This document shows positions 57,651-64,000 of a DNA stretch of 64,000 bases, piece after piece. The notes under the pieces were generated by a model that saw only the letters and a program-made list of their open reading frames with translations, ran no database searches and was not told the DNA's origin. Every line of letters starts with the position of its first letter. Position 1 is the stretch's first letter. Made by a program: the position numbers and the translations under genes. Source of the DNA: Sialis fuliginosa (lineage: Eukaryota > Arthropoda > Insecta > Megaloptera > Sialidae); the NCBI GenBank assembly GCA_961205875.1, contig OY540816.1, forward strand, positions 9,992,701 through 10,056,700, given 5' to 3'.

Positions 57651-58831
57651 ATATTTTTTTTATTTATAGTCTTCATTCCCAATTTAAATATTTATTTCTA
57701 TCGACTATTAACACTTTTCAATTACTGTTCTATGTTACTAGGAACTAGGAGTGTAGGTAATCATTTTCGTATTAACAAACGATTTTTATCTGCTTTCAAT
57801 AAATAAATAATATGTACTCAATTACATTTAGCTTAACATAACTTACAGTTGATGATAAACTATGAATAAGGTCGTTTTCAGGTGGGACGATTTTTTTCTC
57901 TTGGCGAATTATTTGTTGTTATAGATTTTTGTTAGATGTATTATTTATTTATTTTTTGGATGTTGACGGGAATATAAGAAGGATTGGGAAGTTACTGATG
58001 GGGCGATCATCGCAGGTCTTAACAAATGGGTGGGGGGTGAATATAAGAGGGGTCACTTAGGATTTGGGTGTACATAAATAAAATTTATATAGATTTAATT
58101 TGCAGTTACTTATAAATACTATGATATGCTTTGCGTTTTTTTGTTTGATATTAGTTGATGGTAGTCATTTTTACAGTTTATATTATGTTTATTTAAATCA
58201 TTTCACAATTCTTTTCTCTGGTACGATTTACCAATCAGAATCTTTAAAAAATATATGAGTAAAGTCAAAGTAAAAAAAAATCATATAAAAAATGTGTTAC
58301 TCTAACGAATTTCTTTTCAGACCACTTTCCTAATTAAAATTCACACGAGATATTTGACAATGATATTTTCAAGTAAGAAAATGCAGTCATCCCAACCCCT
58401 TCACATTGTTTATTCATCTATTACACACTAGTAACCCTTTACTTGTTTCTTTTTTACCATTCAAACATTTTTTTTACCTTTCTCCGTGTGATAATTTTTT
58501 GTGTGTCTTTTTATTTATGCACCCTAATCTACAGTGACTAGGCATTGTTTTGAATTGGCAATGACAAAAACCTAACCCGTTGTGTGTCATTCAGACTATT
58601 GTGTACTTCTAAATGATTTTTTGATAGTTTCATTCATAATTGTTTTCTTTTTTCAAGGTTTTGATTTTAACGCGTTGGAAAAAAAGTAACCGATTTAATT
58701 TTTTTTTAAGTAACACATGTAATGAGTAAGTGAGTTTACTTACTGTTAGATAGTGATACATTATGATGCAATGACATATAGATATATATACACACATTTT
58801 TTAGTCCAAAGAACTCATTTTTTTATTTTTA
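57651..58831. other. AT-rich sequence, no gene
   Basis: Nothing recognised; the frame at 57570-57806 overlaps the end of a MITE. Confidence 0.4.
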
Positions 58832-59582
58832 GGGTTCCGTAGAAAACTGTTCTGTCTGTCTATAAATTTTATACCGAGTTAGATAAAATTTGGTATACGG
58901 ACGTAAATTGATAACCCAAAAACAGAAATGGTGAGATTTTTTAAAAACAACATTTTTGGACCCCCTTTCCATAGACTGAAAAGTATATTAAAAACAATTT
59001 TTTTCACTTATCCCATTGAGTGGGTTTTTTTTTAGATAGATCTCCTAAAATGTAACAAAAAATGTTTCTAGGACCTTTTGATTTTAACCCTTCAGTCACG
59101 ACATATTTGTGTTATAAGTCAGAGCGCGCTCCCCACCCTCTATTTAACCCTATCGATTCAAAAAAACATTCCAAAATGTAGCTTTTAATTATTACTTTCA
59201 TTGAAAATTATAACGAACACTGTCAACAATTTTTTGGACCCTCTTCCCATAGACTGAAAACTCTACTCACTTTTTTTTTCACTTACCCCATTGAGTGGGG
59301 TATCATTAGATAGGTCCACTAAAATACAACGAAAAATGTTATATGACCTTTTGATTTTAACACTTCAGTCACAATATATTTGGTTTTCAATGTGGTTAAC
59401 AAAGCGTCCCACCCCTCCTCTAATTTCTGAACTATCGATGCAAAAAAATCTGAAAAAAATCCAGAATGTAGCTTTTAATTAGTACTTTCAATGAAAATCA
59501 TTACGAACACTGTAGCTAAAATACTTTATGACAAATTTTGAAATAACTATTTTTTATCGTAGTGAGAATGACAACGGAACCC
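58832..59582. mobile_element. AGGGTTCCGT repeat family, copy 2, 751 bp, inverted ends
   Basis: Begins AGGGTTCCGTAG and ends AACGGAACCCT. A block of about 270 bp (GGACCC, CATAGACTGAAAA, CCCATTGAGTGGG, CCTTTTGATTTTAAC, CTTCAGTCAC) is present twice inside, at about 58960 and 59235. Confidence 0.7.
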
Positions 59583-61261
59583 TATCACACAATCAATTTG
59601 ACAGCTGTCAAATGTAGAGAATTCACAGTGTGGAAAGTAACGTTGCTCCAGGGGTTATTTTAAGGAAATTTTAGAACTGCACAATTTGAGGCAAAGCGAG
59701 TAAGAAAAATTCTCAGGCTAGGTTACCATAAATGTAAGAGCTTTTTTCAATCTTTCAATATAAAAAAAATCGTTGTAATTGAATGGCCCTTTTTGATCTT
59801 CACTTTTATTCTTAAGTACTGCAGAAAATGACTTTTAGAACTGCAAATTTCAATTCAAAAACAAGCTAGAGCTGCACACTAAAATAACCCAATCGAATTC
59901 ACAGTATAGAACGTCTACTGTATACAAATTTCATGATATATGAATGATAAAAATTCGAATAGTGAAAGTCCCATCAAAATCGGTTCAGTATAATTTTTTG
60001 TGTCAAATCGGAATAAATAAACAAACAGACAAAAAATAAAAAAGTACACTACCAAAATACATATTATAAAATTACCCGTGAGCCTATATATAAATTTATA
60101 TTCTACAATAATATTGATTTTGATTGTCTTGAAAAACTATAAATTTAAATTTTTTTAATCAATAATTAGTATAAGAACTTTTTAGTAAAATTGTAACATT
60201 TATTATATATAACGAATACAAATATGGGAGATATTTGTAATTTAAATAGGCCCTATTTTTTACAATATATAGGGTACTAATTATGTGTATTTAAAATAAT
60301 TTAAAAATATAAAGAAAAATTATGTTAGTAAATATGATTTTAAAATGAACATATTCATTGATTTTTAATTCCAATTAATACTTGTATTATAAACAATAGA
60401 TTTTTTACATTTAGAAAACTAAAAAATACATTCATGGAATATTTCACACCGTTTTAAACATTGCTACATCTACGTTGATTTTCTTTAGTTATATACCTTG
60501 GAAGAAATTTCAACAAAATGTATTCGACAATAACAATTTTTATGTGAAAAATTCCAACTAGACGAAGTTTTTCGCAAGTTTTCTTTTTTTCACGGGCACA
60601 GCATTTTCCTTGCCCCACTTTGCCCCTTTTCTGTCTGGCATTATTGATTTTCCAATGCGTGCATCTTTTTCTAACGTATAATAAACTTGAGTATTTTCAT
60701 CTCATATTTTTTTCGTCTGAAAAAACCTGCAACGTACGGACATATCAGGATTCTCAACTATTTAAATAATTTATGTGCTCTCACACCAATGTTCTTTCTT
60801 AATTATTCATAATTATATATATTATTAAAATAGATTTCTACGAAACTAAATTTTTATTTTACTAAAATGGCTTTATATTTAATGTTATGAAAATCAAATA
60901 AATAAGTAATATGGGTACATATTCCAGCTTTATTAATGTTTTTAATGGTACATTAAAATAGTAGATAATTCAGCTAGATGTTTTATATATTTACTTTTAT
61001 ATTTTCAATAAATAGATGTCTACTCTGTAATTATAAACTTAAATAAACATTTGTATATGAACACAAACGTTCTTTTTCTTAGAAATATGCGTATTAAACT
61101 AATTTTCATTATTATTCTAATGTTTTAATTTAATTAGATTTCCGTTTGTTTTTTAAATTAATGTTAATATATTAAATATAATTTCGCTTAAAAATATGTT
61201 TGAATAATGCAAAGCTTGCTAACATAGAAATTAAACAATAAAGAAGGTACTATGGGTTTCA
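59583..61261. other. AT-rich sequence, no gene
   Basis: TTTTAGAACTGCA occurs twice (59669, 59834) and ATCAAAATCGGTTCAGTA at 59972 is a dispersed-repeat word. Confidence 0.4.
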
Positions 61262-61695
61262 GAAGTCATATGCCACCGTAAAAATCAAAATCGGTTATAG
61301 CAGATTCTGAATATTAAGACAAACATCATCTTTTTCTAGGGCGGAGCTTATATAATTACATCATTTTAAATAAAAACACAAATATACCTCCAATTCATTA
61401 ATTAATTTTATATTATATTAAGTTTAACATATTTAAATACTAAAATTCGGAATATTAAATATTTATTGCCACATTTATTTATACAATTTTCAATAGATTA
61501 CATAATAATTTAATCGTACAAATATATATGAGTACTATAAACGAAGAGTACTTCTTTATCTAGCAAATAATATCTGTTTTTGTTTGGTACATGGAGAAAT
61601 GATTTAAATATTATAATAATCAAATGAGAGGAGCCTACTAAGTTTGTGATAAGCGAATTTGAATGAAAACTGGTCGACCACTTCTGCATGCGACA
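61262..61695 (-). repeat. AGAAGTGGTC repeat family, copy 3, reverse orientation
   Basis: Read on the minus strand it matches the longer copy 2 throughout. The open frame at 61604-61801 on the minus strand is a by-product. Confidence 0.75.
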
Positions 61696-62016
61696 CTACA
61701 ACGACTAACTCCCTTTCTGTTGATTTTTTTAATTTTGATACCTGAATAGTTTTACTTACTACAAAAGTGTACAATTTTTTTTCGCCACATTCAATTACCA
61801 TTCTACAAGTACCTATCTCTGTAAAAACATTGATTTTTTAGTTTGGTTGTTTCTAGGGATCCGTACGTCTATGACCCGAACCATATTTTTATTACGAATG
61901 GCGGTATGATCGATTAAATTATTAATCTCACTTTGTCGACTGTCCGTCCTTCCGCCCGTCACAGGAAAATATTTTGTAAATTATATAAGCTAGAAACTTG
62001 ATTTTTTCTAACAATA
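61696..62016. other. AT-rich sequence, no gene
   Basis: A GACTGTCCGTCCTTCCGCCCG run near 61940; nothing else. Confidence 0.4.
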
Positions 62017-62347
62017 AGGGTCGATTCAGACTATTATGATATTTAGATTAACGAATCGGTCTCGGTCCGGTCTCGGTTCGATCTCGGTCCGGTTTCGCTC
62101 CAATCAAATCTTATGATATTTACATTAACGAGCCGGTCACGTACCGGTCTCGCTCCGATCTCGGTACAATCCATGCAAGGTTTGATCACACTCCAATAAA
62201 ATATTATATACACTATGCTGTATCGGAGCGAGATTGGACCGAAACCTGTCTGATACATATAGTGTGAATATGATACCATTGTTTATTTTTTATTTATATT
62301 TGATTGGAGCGAGACCGGACCTAGACCGGCTCGATAGTCTATGACCC
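62017..62347. mobile_element. MITE rich in GGTCTCGGTCCGG, about 331 bp, inverted ends
   Basis: Left AGGGTCGATTCAGACTAT, right ATAGTCTATGACCCT. CGGTCTCGGTCCGGTCTCGG near 62057 is answered by GAGCGAGACCGGACCTAGAC near 62305. A block of about 70 bp (ATTAACGA, CCGGTC, CGGTCTCG) is repeated at 62045 and 62122. Confidence 0.7.
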
Positions 62348-63813
62348 TCAAACATACATTTTAAAATTTTTTATTTTTTCAGGGGTGGCACAATAGAGCT
62401 AAACTTAGGTTATTTTTTTTTTATACCTAGCAAGAGACTTGAATAATTATTAAATATAATTCACCCTCCCCCCCTCTATCTCGGTAAGCACTAGCTCAAA
62501 AAATCTGAAAAATTCAAGATAGCAGGCTTTTGGAAATACTATCAATGGCAAATATTAAGGGAGGGAGACCACTGTAGGCAGCCGAAAATAAGCGAATTTT
62601 AAATATTTTTTGTGTCGAAACTATTAATTCTACATTATTAAAGTTTTAGTTTAAAAAATATACTTTTTTTAATGTTTAAAAATGGCGGTTGTAGGACACT
62701 TGCTTCAGAGACGGTTACCGCTTGACTTGTTCCATTACGTGCATCCTTGCGTCTGCTGCATTGATCGGAAAAATCAGAAACAAGAAATATTAAATTTTTT
62801 AATACCAATACCTTCTATATGAACTTAAAAAATCCAAAAAAGTGAACATTCTTAAAATGATACGTGTTTGAATAAAACGTTCGATTTTTCATTAAATATT
62901 TACTATATTTGTTAATAAAAAAGTAATTTATTTTGTAAAATTTCAATGAACTTTAGATTCACATAGAAGGTAATTAATAAGTAAAATAGTTTTTGAGTTA
63001 TCTTGCATGAGATTCACGAAAAAGTGGTTTTCAGAAAAACGCGTTTATTGTTAATTTAAAAATATAGAATTTCGCTTTAAAATTTTAGAAAGATATTCTA
63101 CACATATTTGACTAAAATTTTATGCAAAAATATGAAATATTTGAAACGGTTAAAGTGGTCTCCTCCCTTAAGATCAACAATATCATATTTTTTTAAAACT
63201 AATATAATTAATATTAATATTAATATTATTTACATTCCTTCCACGTACTCGGTAAGTAGGTACCTACCTACAGAACCCTAATAACATATGCAATGCATGG
63301 GGATTTCCTAAACTGTAAGGGATACAGATTTGGTTAAATGAGATGAATTATTTGTAAGGAAGGGGTGAATATTACTACATCAAAAAATATTAATAATTCT
63401 ATGTGGTTTAGGCGATATACCCAAAAGTCTTAAAATTCGGAATTTTTTTAAATGATTATAACTTTTTTGTCAATGTAGAAAAGTACTTTTTGTTTACGAT
63501 TTCTTAAAGTGCCTTTTATTGATTGGTGTATTTAGAATTTTTATATCACTTTTAGTTTCTGAGTTACACGCCCTAACTTTAGTATATGCCGTGACCATTT
63601 TTTTATTTTTTTTATCACTTAAACTTTTTATATAGGTACAGCTACTAAAAGTTAGTTAGTACTATATTTGTTTCTTAATAAATTAAGTGATAACATTGCC
63701 TTCCCCGTTAGTTTGTAGAATAAAATCGTTTTTGCTTCTGAATAACTATATTTAGTGCTAAACAATTACAGTCTAAGTATAGTTCCAGATAAATTTAATT
63801 GTGTAGTTTATAA
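62348..63813. other. AT-rich sequence, no gene
   Basis: CTCCCTTAAG near 63163 and TTAAGGGAGGGAGACCACT near 62556 suggest an inverted pair of about 620 bp; other features not recognised. Confidence 0.4.
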
Positions 63814-64000
63814 CAGGGCTTCGAACCGGAACTGAACCAAAAACCGGAAAAACCGTTATTTTTTGCCGGAACGAAAACCGAAACCAAACCGAAATAAAAA
63901 TATCAGTTTTTTCGGTTCAGTACATGTTAAAATACGCGTGTTAACATGATCTTATTTCCCATTTAATTGTTGTTCGAGCTATCATACAAGTACCATAAAA
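63814..64000 (+). mobile_element. Second copy of the 3119 hAT MITE, cut by the window edge
   Basis: Starts CAGGGCTTCGAACCGGAAC and follows the first copy through AAACCGTTATTTTTTGCCGG and ACATGTTAAAATACGCG, in the same orientation about 60 kb away. The right end lies outside the window. Confidence 0.9.

Larger units (their letters stand above)
41360..64000 (+). other. Presumed intron 2 of the transcription-factor-like gene, running off the window
   Basis: Exon 2 ends in a good donor and no stop codon precedes it, so the gene must continue. I find no later exon before the right edge, so the intron would exceed 22.6 kb. The interval is full of MITEs listed separately. This is inference: a separate gene or a missed exon cannot be excluded. 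Confidence 0.45.

Overview
The window reads as a stretch of an AT-rich insect nuclear genome. I lean towards a hemipteran, possibly aphid-like, because of the base composition, the recurrent GTAGGTACCTA-type words and the kinds of short transposons, but no species-diagnostic gene is complete. There is no prokaryotic gene organisation, no rRNA or tRNA gene that I can defend, and no CRISPR array. Almost every short open reading frame sits in AT-rich or repeat sequence and looks like chance.

I can support one protein-coding gene, on the + strand. Exon 1 (36348-36677, 110 codons) starts at a clear ATG and ends at a GT donor. Exon 2 (41036-41359, 108 codons) follows a TTTACAG acceptor after a 4358-bp intron, in the same phase, and ends at a GTAAAC donor. 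The 218 residues form a low-complexity N-terminal region of developmental-transcription-factor type: Ser/Asp-rich start, Gly-rich stretch, seven glutamines, His- and Ala-rich tail. The DNA-binding exon, if there is one, must lie beyond the right edge, so the second intron exceeds 22.6 kb. I cannot name the gene with confidence. A GC/CpG-rich block at 35210-35780 is the likely promoter/5' leader. A second CpG-rich block (52520-52700) lies inside the long intron, and a third short GC-rich segment at 7815-7978 is unexplained.

The rest is dominated by non-autonomous transposable elements. The most striking is a 5159-bp foldback element (16753-21911) with an exact 9-bp target-site duplication, T66/A56 homopolymer blocks near its ends, and about 13 + 12 copies of a 173-bp unit arranged as two head-to-head arrays, so nearly the whole element can fold into one hairpin. 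Several hAT-type elements have exact 8-bp target duplications (3119-3488, 41469-42203, 42289-42710, 55264-55910). Mariner/pogo-type MITEs are flanked by TA (6941-7346, 27608-27888, 54007-54779, probably about 47749-48403). Large inverted repeats lie at 24252-25104, 32339-32657, 40399-40920 (115 bp upstream of exon 2) and 37680-37895, the last with a hammerhead-like core motif. Three or more copies occur of several families (TTGCTTCCTCG, AGAAGTGGTC, CAGTGGCG, GCGCGGATC).

Layout: 1-16752, repeats in AT-rich sequence; 16753-21911, giant foldback; 21912-35200, repeats and unassigned DNA; 35210-41359, promoter region, exon 1, intron 1, exon 2; 41360-64000, presumed long intron 2 packed with nested MITEs. 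All repeat classifications come from termini and target duplications seen by eye; no database search was possible.
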